The notes under the pieces were generated by a model. It was not told where the DNA came from, searched no databases, and saw only the letters and a program-made list of their open reading frames with translations. Shown here one piece after another: positions 7,488-14,432 of a DNA stretch of 24,491 bases. Numbering within the stretch: position 1 is the first letter of the stretch; each line of letters begins with the position of its first letter. The stretch is from UBA11865 sp035686605 (lineage in GTDB: Bacteria; Chloroflexota; Anaerolineae; Promineifilales; Promineifilaceae). The stretch covers positions 1-24,491 of the forward strand of contig DASRZI010000306.1 of the NCBI GenBank assembly GCA_035686605.1, in the 5' to 3' direction. The position numbers and the translations under genes were made by a program.

Positions 7488-8399
7488 TTAATCAGGCGAA
7501 TCGAGCGAATCCATCACTTTGGTCAAACCTTCAACGATCGATGTGGTCGAGCGCCAGCCTAGTAGTTTTTCACTGCGCGCCGCGTCGGCAACCTGCTTCT
7601 GAGCTTCCCCAGGCCTATCAGGCAGTGCGCCAACCAAAGGCCTTCCCCCTCTATCGACCAGTCGATAAATCATTTGGACCAGGTCGAAAATGGCCGTCGC
7701 CTTGCCTGATCCAAGATCGAACGATTTCCCCGGCGCCAGATCGGAATCCAGCGCTGCGACCAGACCTTGGGCAACATCGTCTATATAGATCCAATCCCTA
7801 ATTTGAGCACCGGAAGTCATCTTGAAATCTTTTCCCGCAAGCGCAGCACTCATCGCTGCTGGCACAAAGGTGTGAACAGGCTGATCTGGCCCGTAAGCCT
7901 GGTAGATGACGGCGCCAGATATGGGCCAGCCTCTTGTGTGGGCGAACATGGTGCAGAATGACCAGGAAGCGGATTTACTAGCCGAGTACACGTTCATGTT
8001 CGAATTTTCGCCCGGCGTGCGGGCGACAATGAGCTGTCTGGCTCTGTTGAGACCGTTTTCTGCATCGAATAACGCTTTGGCGAGATTGGCGGTTCCCAAT
8101 ACATTGTGCTCAATAGCGGTTTCGTAATCTAGAAAAGGATCAGTAACTCCAACGGCCGCCAGGTGAATCGCTGAATCCGGTTTCGATTCTTGGACCAGGT
8201 TCGCAACCAGGGCTCGATCCCGAAGATCGCCGGAAATTGTCTGGATCTGATGATTGTATTCAGCTAGCTGATTGGGAATCGAGGGCTTGACGCCCGTTGG
8301 TCCTTCGAAGAGGAGGACAACCTCGTAGCCCTGGGTTACGAGGCGTTGGACAAGGCATCGGCCGATAAAACCCGACGCTCCGGTGACGAGTACGCGCAT
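7488..8399 (-). CDS. NAD-dependent epimerase/dehydratase (extended SDR), CDP-sugar pathway
   Basis: 303 residues. The N-terminal Rossmann motif is GASGFIG (7-13) and the catalytic pair is Y138-xxx-K142 in VYSASKSA; DWIYIDDVAQG later in the chain is typical of nucleotide-sugar epimerases and reductases. It is the last gene of the mtnA-rfbF-dehydratase-epimerase unit, starting 7 bases after the preceding stop, with AGGAG inside the upstream gene's end. By position it probably reduces or epimerises the 4-keto-6-deoxy product of the neighbouring dehydratase (the role RfbJ/RfbS-type enzymes play for abequose or paratose). The exact sugar product cannot be read from sequence. Confidence 0.88.
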   Translation of the reverse strand: MRVLVTGASGFIGRCLVQRLVTQGYEVVLLFEGPTGVKPSIPNQLAEYNHQIQTISGDLRDRALVANLVQESKPDSAIHLAAVGVTDPFLDYETAIEHNVLGTANLAKALFDAENGLNRARQLIVARTPGENSNMNVYSASKSASWSFCTMFAHTRGWPISGAVIYQAYGPDQPVHTFVPAAMSAALAGKDFKMTSGAQIRDWIYIDDVAQGLVAALDSDLAPGKSFDLGSGKATAIFDLVQMIYRLVDRGGRPLVGALPDRPGEAQKQVADAARSEKLLGWRSTTSIVEGLTKVMDSLDSPD

Positions 8400-8406
8400 T
8401 TATCGT

Positions 8407-9387
8407 CTACTCCTCTGCAAGAAATTTGCGATACCAATCGATTGTCTGCTGCAGTCCATCATCTAGAGTGTGTTGAGGTTTCCACCCCAATACACGACGG
8501 GCTTTTTCTGAAGACAGATATTGGTCCGGAGTCTCATTTTCGGCTTTGTTTAGGATGATGGGTTCAAGATCAGGACGCCCCGCCAGATCGACGATATTGC
8601 CTACCATCTTTTTTGCTGTGATCGGTTGGTCAAGACCGAAGTTAAACACCTGCCCACTGACATCCTGACCAGGCAATCGTTCGGCGATCATCATGTAAGC
8701 CTTAACGGCATCGCCGACGAATAAATAGTCACGCCTAAACGTTCCGTCGGAACGAATTATCGGTTGATTACCCTGAAGGGCACTCCGGATCGTTCCGGGA
8801 ACGTTCCGGCTCCTATTGAGATCGCCGCCCCCATAAAGGTTCGCAAATCTGGTGATGACGATGGGCATCTCATAGGTGTTTGCATAAGCCCGGGTGATGA
8901 GGTCGGCGCAGCTCTTCGAGACATCATAGGGATGCATCCCTTGAAGTGGAGATTCCTCCGTGTAGGGCAGCGCTGCCTGAGTTCCGTAGGCCTTGTAGCT
9001 GCTGGCCACAACCAAGCGCTTCACTGTTGGATTTCTACGGACCGCTTCCAGCAGAACCCAGGTGCCCTTGATATTCGTCTCGAAGGTTGACAGTGGTACT
9101 CGGTTAGCGATTTGAACGATGGTCTGGGCAGCCAGATGGAAGACGGTGTCTATCTCATATTCAGCCAGCGTGCGCTCGAGGAGGGGGTAGTCATTCACAT
9201 CACCGGCGACGACGTTGATGCGATCCAATACGGCGGAGCGCACTAGTTGGGAGTGCGGCACCTGATCGCGTATCAAACCAACCACATCGGCTCCCGCGGA
9301 CACCAATTCGGCTGTCAGCCAGGAACCGATGAATCCATCGCACCCGGATACAAATACCCGCTTATCTTTCCAAAATGAGTTAATCAA
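8407..9387 (-). CDS. CDP-glucose 4,6-dehydratase-like protein
   Basis: About 326 residues from the TTG at 9387, extended short-chain dehydrogenase. The start SFWKDKRVFVSGCDGFIGSW has the FWxxKRVFVxG opening and GxxGxxG NAD site typical of RfbG; SSYKAYG and YDVSK (YxxxK) supply catalytic residues. A longer reading from the GTG at 9420 exists but lacks a Shine-Dalgarno, whereas the TTG has GGAG (rc of 9395-9398) seven bases upstream and gives the family's usual N-terminus, so I place the start there. The gene follows the RfbF cytidylyltransferase, supporting CDP-glucose as substrate (product CDP-4-keto-6-deoxyglucose). GDP-mannose 4,6-dehydratase or another NDP-sugar dehydratase is the alternative. 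Confidence 0.82.
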   Translation of the reverse strand: MINSFWKDKRVFVSGCDGFIGSWLTAELVSAGADVVGLIRDQVPHSQLVRSAVLDRINVVAGDVNDYPLLERTLAEYEIDTVFHLAAQTIVQIANRVPLSTFETNIKGTWVLLEAVRRNPTVKRLVVASSYKAYGTQAALPYTEESPLQGMHPYDVSKSCADLITRAYANTYEMPIVITRFANLYGGGDLNRSRNVPGTIRSALQGNQPIIRSDGTFRRDYLFVGDAVKAYMMIAERLPGQDVSGQVFNFGLDQPITAKKMVGNIVDLAGRPDLEPIILNKAENETPDQYLSSEKARRVLGWKPQHTLDDGLQQTIDWYRKFLAEE

Positions 9388-9452
9388 ACTGATTCTCCAA
9401 AATTTCTCAGTAATTAGCACACCGCGATGGGGCAGGCTGAATCACACATTCG

Positions 9453-9477
9453 GGCCAGAATCTCGATGATTCTGGTC
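9453..9477 (-). other. Stem-loop between rfbF and the dehydratase gene
   Basis: GGCCAGAATC (9453-9462) and GATTCTGGTC (9468-9477) form a 10-bp stem with one G-T pair around a 5-base loop. No T-run follows on the minus strand, so it is not a standard terminator. It may set relative transcript levels or mRNA stability in the operon. Confidence 0.5.
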
Positions 9478-9483
9478 AGGACG

Positions 9484-10272
9484 TTACCATACCTTCCATG
9501 GTGCCCCTTGCTGCCATAATTCCTCAAGCAGAAGATTGTCCTTCATGGTGTTCATTGACTGCCAGAATCCATCGTGCCTATATGCCATCAGCTCGCCACT
9601 ATCGGCTAGCTGTGTAAGTACATCCTTCTCGAGACTTACATCCTTGTCCGGTGGAATTAGATCGAGGACTGCCTTCTCGAAGAGAAAGAATCCGCCGTTG
9701 ATCCACTGTGATAACCTCGGTCGTTCGACAAAGCCATGAACCTGGCCCTCTTCGTCGGCTTCGATGACGCCGTACTGCAAGTTAACCTGTACGGCCGTAA
9801 GGGTTGCTAGCTTCCCATGTCGTCGATGAAATGACGCCAGGGCGTTTAGATCAACATCACTGACATCATCGCCATAGGCGACAAAAAATCTGTCAGTTGT
9901 GAGATATTGGCGGACGTGAGAGATACGGCTGGCCTTCATGGTATGGAGCCCCGTATCGACCATGGCTACCTGCCAAGGTGGATGATTTATCTTTTCGAGA
10001 AATGTGATATTGGATTCCCCATCCTGATTTACGGAATCCAGCTCAATATCTCTGGACAGAGTTTCGTACTCCATAAAATAGCGCTTAATCTGTTCCGCTT
10101 CGTATCCTAGTGTCAGAATAAAACGACTATGACCGAAGGATGAAAAGATGCGCATGACGTGCCACAATATTGGCTTACCGCCAACTCTGACCAGCTCCTT
10201 TTTGGTCTCGGTCTGGCCCCGCATACGAGTACCTTTTCCACCGCACAGAATCACCACAGGGGTATCTTTCAT
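9484..10272 (-). CDS. rfbF: Glucose-1-phosphate cytidylyltransferase
   Basis: 262 residues, the family's length. It makes CDP-glucose from CTP and glucose-1-phosphate, the entry step to CDP-deoxysugars of surface polysaccharides. Evidence: nucleotidyl-transferase start ILCGGKGTRM (8-17), the RfbF-type GGKPILWHVMRI (31-42), VDTGLHTM (105-112), metal-site YGDDVSDVD (133-141), INGGFFLFE (191-199), HDGFWQSMNTM (233-243) and the terminal APWKVW. One departure is ELV at 26-28, where the family has a Pro-rich KPxPMVxI stretch. The ATG at 10272 follows GGTGA. It sits 64 bases after mtnA and before the dehydratase that would use its product. Confidence 0.93.
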   Translation of the reverse strand: MKDTPVVILCGGKGTRMRGQTETKKELVRVGGKPILWHVMRIFSSFGHSRFILTLGYEAEQIKRYFMEYETLSRDIELDSVNQDGESNITFLEKINHPPWQVAMVDTGLHTMKASRISHVRQYLTTDRFFVAYGDDVSDVDLNALASFHRRHGKLATLTAVQVNLQYGVIEADEEGQVHGFVERPRLSQWINGGFFLFEKAVLDLIPPDKDVSLEKDVLTQLADSGELMAYRHDGFWQSMNTMKDNLLLEELWQQGAPWKVW

Positions 10273-10336
10273 TGGTTCACCACGAGTCGAAAATGATGGC
10301 TTTTCAAATAAGGGACACCGTTCTTAAGATATCTCA

Positions 10337-11410
10337 TCAGGCAGGCTGCTCGCGCCAAATGCCTTGGAGCGAGTCATCGACGGCCTTTTTTAAATTCTTA
10401 ACAAAAGGTGGGTAGACGATTCGTGACTCCGTTACGATGCCTGTTACATATCGATACGGTGTGACGTCGAAAGCAGGGTTTCGGGCCGTAGCGCCCTCGG
10501 GCGCAATAGGTCTATCGATTGCCATGAGCACTTCATTCTGATCCCGCTCCTCAATAGGAATAAGATCGCCATTCGCCAGGGATAGATCTACGGTGCTGGT
10601 AGGGACTACCGCGTAGAAGGGAACGCCATTTTCCTTGGCAACCACAGCCAGCTTGTATGTTCCGATCTTATTGGCAACGTCACCATTAGCAGCGGTCCGA
10701 TCAGATCCTACAAGAACGATGTTTACCTGGCCTGTTCGCATGAAATGCCCTGCGGCATTGTCGGCGATCAGATCGAACGAGATGCCACGCTGTTGGAGTT
10801 CCCAGGCCGTGAGACGCGCACCCTGCAGGCGTGGTCGTGTTTCGTCAACCAGGACGTGAATCCGCTTGCCCTGCTCATGGGCGGCGAAAATGACGCCCAA
10901 GGCGGTTCCCCAATCAACGGCCGCCAACGCCCCGGTATTGCAGTGGTGAAGGATAGTATCCCCATCGGCTATCAATTCTGCCCCGTTAAAGCCCATTCTA
11001 CGGTTGAGAATGACATCGTCATCGGCTATCTGCTGGGCTTCAACCAGGAGAGCGTTCTTGATATCCTCAACATTGGAGCTGCCGGAGTTGGTCGCTAACT
11101 TCAACTGCCGAGCAACGGCCCATGACAGATTTACGGCCGTTGGCCGGGCAGCCTCAAGTACTTCAGCCGCATCCTCTAGGTCACTGGCCATCGCCGATGC
11201 CGATTGAGCGCTGCTTTGACGAGCGGCAAGGGCCATCCCAAAGGCGGCCGTCGCGCCAATTGCCGGAGCACCCCTTACGTACATCTCCCTAATGGCTCTG
11301 GCGACTTCACGATAGTCATCGAATTCAGCAATTATGAACTCAAACGGGAGCTTTCGTTGGTCAATCATCTTGACCAGATGCTGGTCATAATCCCAGAAAA
11401 CTGTTCTCAT
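10337..11410 (-). CDS. mtnA: Methylthioribose-1-phosphate isomerase
   Basis: 357 residues. It converts 5-methylthioribose-1-phosphate to methylthioribulose-1-phosphate in the methionine salvage pathway. Diagnostic features: RGAPAIGATAAFG (46-58), the catalytic Cys157 in HHCNTGALA, DETRPRLQGARLT (189-201), and catalytic Asp237 in GSDRTAANGDVANKIGTY. These distinguish it from the eIF2B-like ribose-1,5-bisphosphate isomerases of the same fold. The ATG at 11410 has an excellent AGGAGGTGG ribosome binding site. First gene of the unit continuing into rfbF; transcribed from the promoter at 11429-11457, which leaves a leader of only about 12 bases, so no riboswitch can precede it. Confidence 0.95.
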   Translation of the reverse strand: MRTVFWDYDQHLVKMIDQRKLPFEFIIAEFDDYREVARAIREMYVRGAPAIGATAAFGMALAARQSSAQSASAMASDLEDAAEVLEAARPTAVNLSWAVARQLKLATNSGSSNVEDIKNALLVEAQQIADDDVILNRRMGFNGAELIADGDTILHHCNTGALAAVDWGTALGVIFAAHEQGKRIHVLVDETRPRLQGARLTAWELQQRGISFDLIADNAAGHFMRTGQVNIVLVGSDRTAANGDVANKIGTYKLAVVAKENGVPFYAVVPTSTVDLSLANGDLIPIEERDQNEVLMAIDRPIAPEGATARNPAFDVTPYRYVTGIVTESRIVYPPFVKNLKKAVDDSLQGIWREQPA

Positions 11411-11428
11411 ACCACCTCCTACTAGGTG

Positions 11429-11457
11429 ATGATAGCACAGGGCATTTCGCCCGCCAA
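11429..11457 (-). promoter_or_regulatory. Sigma-70-type promoter for mtnA operon
   Basis: On the minus strand: -35 TTGGCG (11457-11452), 17-base spacer, -10 TATCAT (11434-11429), with TGC directly before the -10 (extended -10). The expected start near 11422 falls just before the AGGAGG of mtnA, giving a leader of about 12 bases. Confidence 0.7.
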
Positions 11458-11465
11458 TCAGTGCG

Positions 11466-11494
11466 TTGACGCCCTTCTTTTCGATTGCTAGAAT
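11466..11494 (+). promoter_or_regulatory. Sigma-70-type promoter for yvcK
   Basis: -35 TTGACG (11466-11471), 17-base spacer, -10 TAGAAT (11489-11494) preceded by TGC (extended -10). It stands back to back with the mtnA promoter; the two -35 boxes are 8 bases apart. The expected start near 11500 lies only about 12 bases before the yvcK ATG. Confidence 0.75.
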
Positions 11495-11511
11495 GGTTCA
11501 TTGGGCATCCG

Positions 11512-12855
11512 ATGAAGAATCAGTCACCAATTGACAATTTTTGGGATAGATGGCGAGGTTGGTTTACTCTGGGAATCGGGGTAAAGCGCTGGCTCGTCAT
11601 CCTGGCGATCGGCGCCGTGATTGCCGGGACTGGTATCAGCGCCTTACTAATAGCTGTTCGCCGCTGGGGGCCGCTTTGGCGGGATGGCTACAGCCTGGTA
11701 ACCCTGCAATTTCTTCCTACAGGCTTGAGGATCTTTCTTCCTCTTCTTGTGGGGTTTATCATCATGCTGTTGGCCATCTATCGCCTCAGTTCGAATCTGG
11801 TCGCCCCGTTCCGACGACCAGACGAGAATGTCGCTGTGTCTCTATTTCGACATTCCAAGCGAGGGCGTGGGCCACGAATTGTGGCCATAGGGGGTGGAAC
11901 AGGGCTTCCCAACCTGCTCCGAGGTCTGACTGAATATACAAGCAACATCACCGCCATTATCACCGTTGCCGACGATGGTGGGAGCAGTGGACGTCTTCGA
12001 CGCGAGCTGGGTCTAATCCCGCCTGGAGATTTCCGCAATAATATCGCGGCCTTGGCTAGAGACGAAGCTTTCATGACTCAATTGCTTCAGTATCGCTTTG
12101 GATCGCGCCAGTCTGATCAAGGAGAAAACAGCGAGGGTGGCGATCTAGCCGGACATGCTTTTGGAAACCTTCTCCTGGCAGCCTTGGCGGGCATTACAGG
12201 GAGTTTCGACGAAGGATTGGCAGCCGCGGGTCGAGTACTGGCTATCCGAGGAAGGGTTTTACCTTCGACTTTGTCCAATGTAATTCTCGTAGCCGAAGTC
12301 AAAGTTGAAGGAGAGAGTGGCACGAAACGGGTTGTGGGTGAGTCTTTGATTCCAAAGTCGGGGGGAAGTATTATCCAGGTTTATCTCGACCCAGCTAAAC
12401 CTCCCGCCTATCCCGCATCAGTACAAGCCATACTCCAGGCAGACCTGATCGTCATTGGCCCTGGAAGCCTATTCACCAGCATTCTGCCTAACCTCCTCAT
12501 TCCAGGAATTCTCAGTGCCCTCAGAAAGACGAGCGCCACAAAACTATTCGTCTGCAATCTTGCAACCCAGCCTGGTGAGACGGATAATTATACGGTTGCC
12601 GATCACTTGGTTGCCATCAATAGACATGTCAGCAAGGATCCGTCGGAAGATGGATTCTGGATTGACACGGTGCTTGCCAATAGCAATCTCACGATACCTT
12701 CGGACAAGGGTGGTGGGAATACGCAATTTGTAAGGCCCGAAGGAGCGATTGCCGTCCCGATTGTCACCTTCGATCTCGTCGATGAAGAGAGACCGTGGCG
12801 GCATGATAGCGGCAAGTTAGCGAGCGCGATTGCAGAAATCGCCTTGCAGCGCTAA
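11512..12855 (+). CDS. yvcK: YvcK/CofD-like gluconeogenesis factor with N-terminal membrane anchor
   Basis: About 447 residues. The core carries the YvcK signatures: RIVAIGGGTGLPNLLRGL, ITVADDGGSSGRLRRELG, PPGDFRNNIAALA and VIGPGSLFTSILPNL. In Firmicutes and Actinobacteria YvcK/CuvA binds UDP-sugars and is needed for growth on gluconeogenic carbon sources and for cell-wall homeostasis. Ahead of the core lie two predicted helices (about 35-57 and 76-98 counted from the TTG below), so this version is membrane-tethered. An in-frame TTG at 11485 would add 9 residues, but it sits inside the promoter's -10 region, so I place the start at the ATG at 11512 despite its weak Shine-Dalgarno. It is followed 72 bases later by the GAPDH gene, fitting a carbon-flux role. 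Confidence 0.9.
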   Translation: MKNQSPIDNFWDRWRGWFTLGIGVKRWLVILAIGAVIAGTGISALLIAVRRWGPLWRDGYSLVTLQFLPTGLRIFLPLLVGFIIMLLAIYRLSSNLVAPFRRPDENVAVSLFRHSKRGRGPRIVAIGGGTGLPNLLRGLTEYTSNITAIITVADDGGSSGRLRRELGLIPPGDFRNNIAALARDEAFMTQLLQYRFGSRQSDQGENSEGGDLAGHAFGNLLLAALAGITGSFDEGLAAAGRVLAIRGRVLPSTLSNVILVAEVKVEGESGTKRVVGESLIPKSGGSIIQVYLDPAKPPAYPASVQAILQADLIVIGPGSLFTSILPNLLIPGILSALRKTSATKLFVCNLATQPGETDNYTVADHLVAINRHVSKDPSEDGFWIDTVLANSNLTIPSDKGGGNTQFVRPEGAIAVPIVTFDLVDEERPWRHDSGKLASAIAEIALQR

Positions 12856-12902
12856 ATGCAAAGCATATGCAGCGCATACGCATCGCTAAATGCATAGCAT
12901 AT
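12850..12902. repeat. Pair of 19-bp direct repeats in the GAPDH leader
   Basis: CGCTAAATGCAAAGCATAT (12850-12868) and CGCTAAATGCATAGCATAT (12884-12902) differ at one base, with a 34-base period. The first copy includes the yvcK stop codon. Between and within them are small inverted repeats (TATGC-AGC-GCATA at 12866-12878). Candidate binding site or leader structure controlling gap; function unknown. Confidence 0.85.
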
Positions 12903-12927
12903 ATTTCAGTATAAAGGAGACCAATTA

Positions 12928-13944
12928 ATGAGTGTAAAAGTAGGTATCAACGGATTTGGCCGCATTGGCCGCCAGGTTTACAAGGCTATTTACGAGAATT
13001 ACCGCGGCGTTCTGGACGTCGAAGGTGTTAATGATCTGATGGCCGTTGAAACCAACGCCCATCTACTAAAGTATGATTCGACTTACGGACGATTCCCAGG
13101 TGAGGTCGAAGCACGCGACGGTGACATCTACGTTGATGGAGAGAAATTGAAATCGTTCGCCGAGCGCGATCCTTCAAAATTGCCATGGGCGGAACTGGGT
13201 GTGGATGTAGTGCTTGAATGTACTGGGATCTTCAAAAACCGCGATCAGGCAGCCCTTCACCTCGATGCCGGTGCGAAAAAGGTCCTTATATCCGCTCCTG
13301 GTAAGAACATGGACGCAACATTCGTCCTCGGAGTGAATGAAGAAGAATACAATCCTGAATCACACCACGTGATATCGAATGCCAGCTGTACAACAAACTG
13401 CCTTGCTCCAGTGGCAAAAGTCTTAAACGACAGCTTTGGCATTAAGCGTGCCCTGATGTCAACCATACATGCTTACACAAATGGACAGCGGATTCTGGAC
13501 ATGGCCAGCAAAGATCTACGTCGATCTCGCACCGCCGGCATTAACATCATCCCGACGACAACTGGAGCCGCAAAAGCTGTATCAGTCGTGATTCCCGACC
13601 TGGAAGGCCGGTTCGATGGCATGGCGTTCCGGGTCCCGGTTGTGACAGTATCAGTTGTGGATCTGACCGCCGAGCTAGAAAAAGACGCCTCAGTTGATGA
13701 GATAAACAACGCGCTTAGCCAAGCAGCTGCTGGCTCGGGTTGGATGGGCAAAGTTCTCGACTACAGCGAGGAGCCATTGGTCTCGACTGATTTCATCGGC
13801 AGCCCCTTCTCGTCTACTGTAGACGCACTGTCAACACAGGTCATTGGTGGTAATCTAGTCAAGATCATCTCCTGGTATGACAACGAATGGGGTTATTCCA
13901 TGCGGTTGGCAGATCTGGCTGCCTTTGTTGCCGCGAAGCTCTAG
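12928..13944 (+). CDS. gap: Glyceraldehyde-3-phosphate dehydrogenase, type I
   Basis: 338 residues, standard length. It interconverts glyceraldehyde-3-phosphate and 1,3-bisphosphoglycerate in glycolysis and gluconeogenesis. Features: NAD site INGFGRIGRQ (7-16), catalytic Cys154 in SNASCTTNCLAP, His181 in STIHAYTNGQ, and the C-terminal SWYDNEWGYSMRL. Asp36 after Asn35 at the end of the second strand (GVNDLM) is the feature linked to NAD rather than NADP preference. The ATG follows AAGGAGA. No good promoter was found in the 72-base gap, so it is probably co-transcribed with yvcK, modulated by the repeat pair at 12850-12902, and it ends at a strong terminator. Confidence 0.97.
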   Translation: MSVKVGINGFGRIGRQVYKAIYENYRGVLDVEGVNDLMAVETNAHLLKYDSTYGRFPGEVEARDGDIYVDGEKLKSFAERDPSKLPWAELGVDVVLECTGIFKNRDQAALHLDAGAKKVLISAPGKNMDATFVLGVNEEEYNPESHHVISNASCTTNCLAPVAKVLNDSFGIKRALMSTIHAYTNGQRILDMASKDLRRSRTAGINIIPTTTGAAKAVSVVIPDLEGRFDGMAFRVPVVTVSVVDLTAELEKDASVDEINNALSQAAAGSGWMGKVLDYSEEPLVSTDFIGSPFSSTVDALSTQVIGGNLVKIISWYDNEWGYSMRLADLAAFVAAKL

Positions 13945-13973
13945 TTCTGGTCTGAATCTACATCTCGAAAATC

Positions 13974-14001
13974 AGGGGCGTAGCGGGCTACGCCCCTTTT
14001 T
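13974..14001 (+). terminator. Rho-independent terminator after gap
   Basis: AGGGGCGTAGC (13974-13984) and GCTACGCCCCT (13987-13997) form a GC-rich stem of 10-11 pairs with a minimal loop, followed by TTTTT on the plus strand, 30 bases past the gap stop. Confidence 0.95.
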
Positions 14002-14052
14002 ATATATATCAAATATTCTCGCTGGAAGTATATTAAGCAAACTACCCAGGCT

Positions 14053-14364
14053 ATGGAAATAAAAGAACTGGAAGAGCGGATGCATGAGTTCGTCGCCAGC
14101 AAGGGCTGGTACGATGCCGATTCGCCGAAACAGCAGACACCTCGGAATCTAGCGATATCATTGGCCGTCGAAGCGGCAGAGATTCTCGAACATTTCCAAT
14201 GGCATGATGACATCTATGACAAACAAGCCTTGGCTGGAGAACTCGCAGACGTCGCATTATATCTGCTACAATTGTCTAGCATCTCCGGTGTGAATCTCGA
14301 GGAAGCGATTCTGGATAAACTTGCCGAGAATAAACGCCGTACATGGCCTGAACCCAAGCCTTAA
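14053..14364 (+). CDS. MazG-like nucleotide pyrophosphohydrolase
   Basis: 103 residues, the size of single-domain all-alpha NTP pyrophosphatases of the dCTPase/XTP3TPA kind. Expected role: hydrolysis of non-canonical or excess (d)NTPs to monophosphate and pyrophosphate. The metal-site motifs EAAEILEHFQW (ExxE-type, about 36-46) and ELADVALYLLQL (ExxD-type, about 63-74) are both present. It starts after the gap terminator and therefore needs its own promoter; TATATT at 14029-14034 is a possible -10 but has no -35. The Shine-Dalgarno is weak. The substrate is not determined by the sequence. Confidence 0.88.
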   Translation: MEIKELEERMHEFVASKGWYDADSPKQQTPRNLAISLAVEAAEILEHFQWHDDIYDKQALAGELADVALYLLQLSSISGVNLEEAILDKLAENKRRTWPEPKP

Positions 14365-14432
14365 CTATCATATATTGGTCTTTGCCCCCTGGAACGTTGT
14401 GCGTACCTCCGGGTCTATGAGGAAGATGATTG

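Noticed and set aside
11485..11511. TTG start extending YvcK by 9 residues
   Set aside because: It overlaps the -10 box of the yvcK promoter and would lie upstream of the transcript start.
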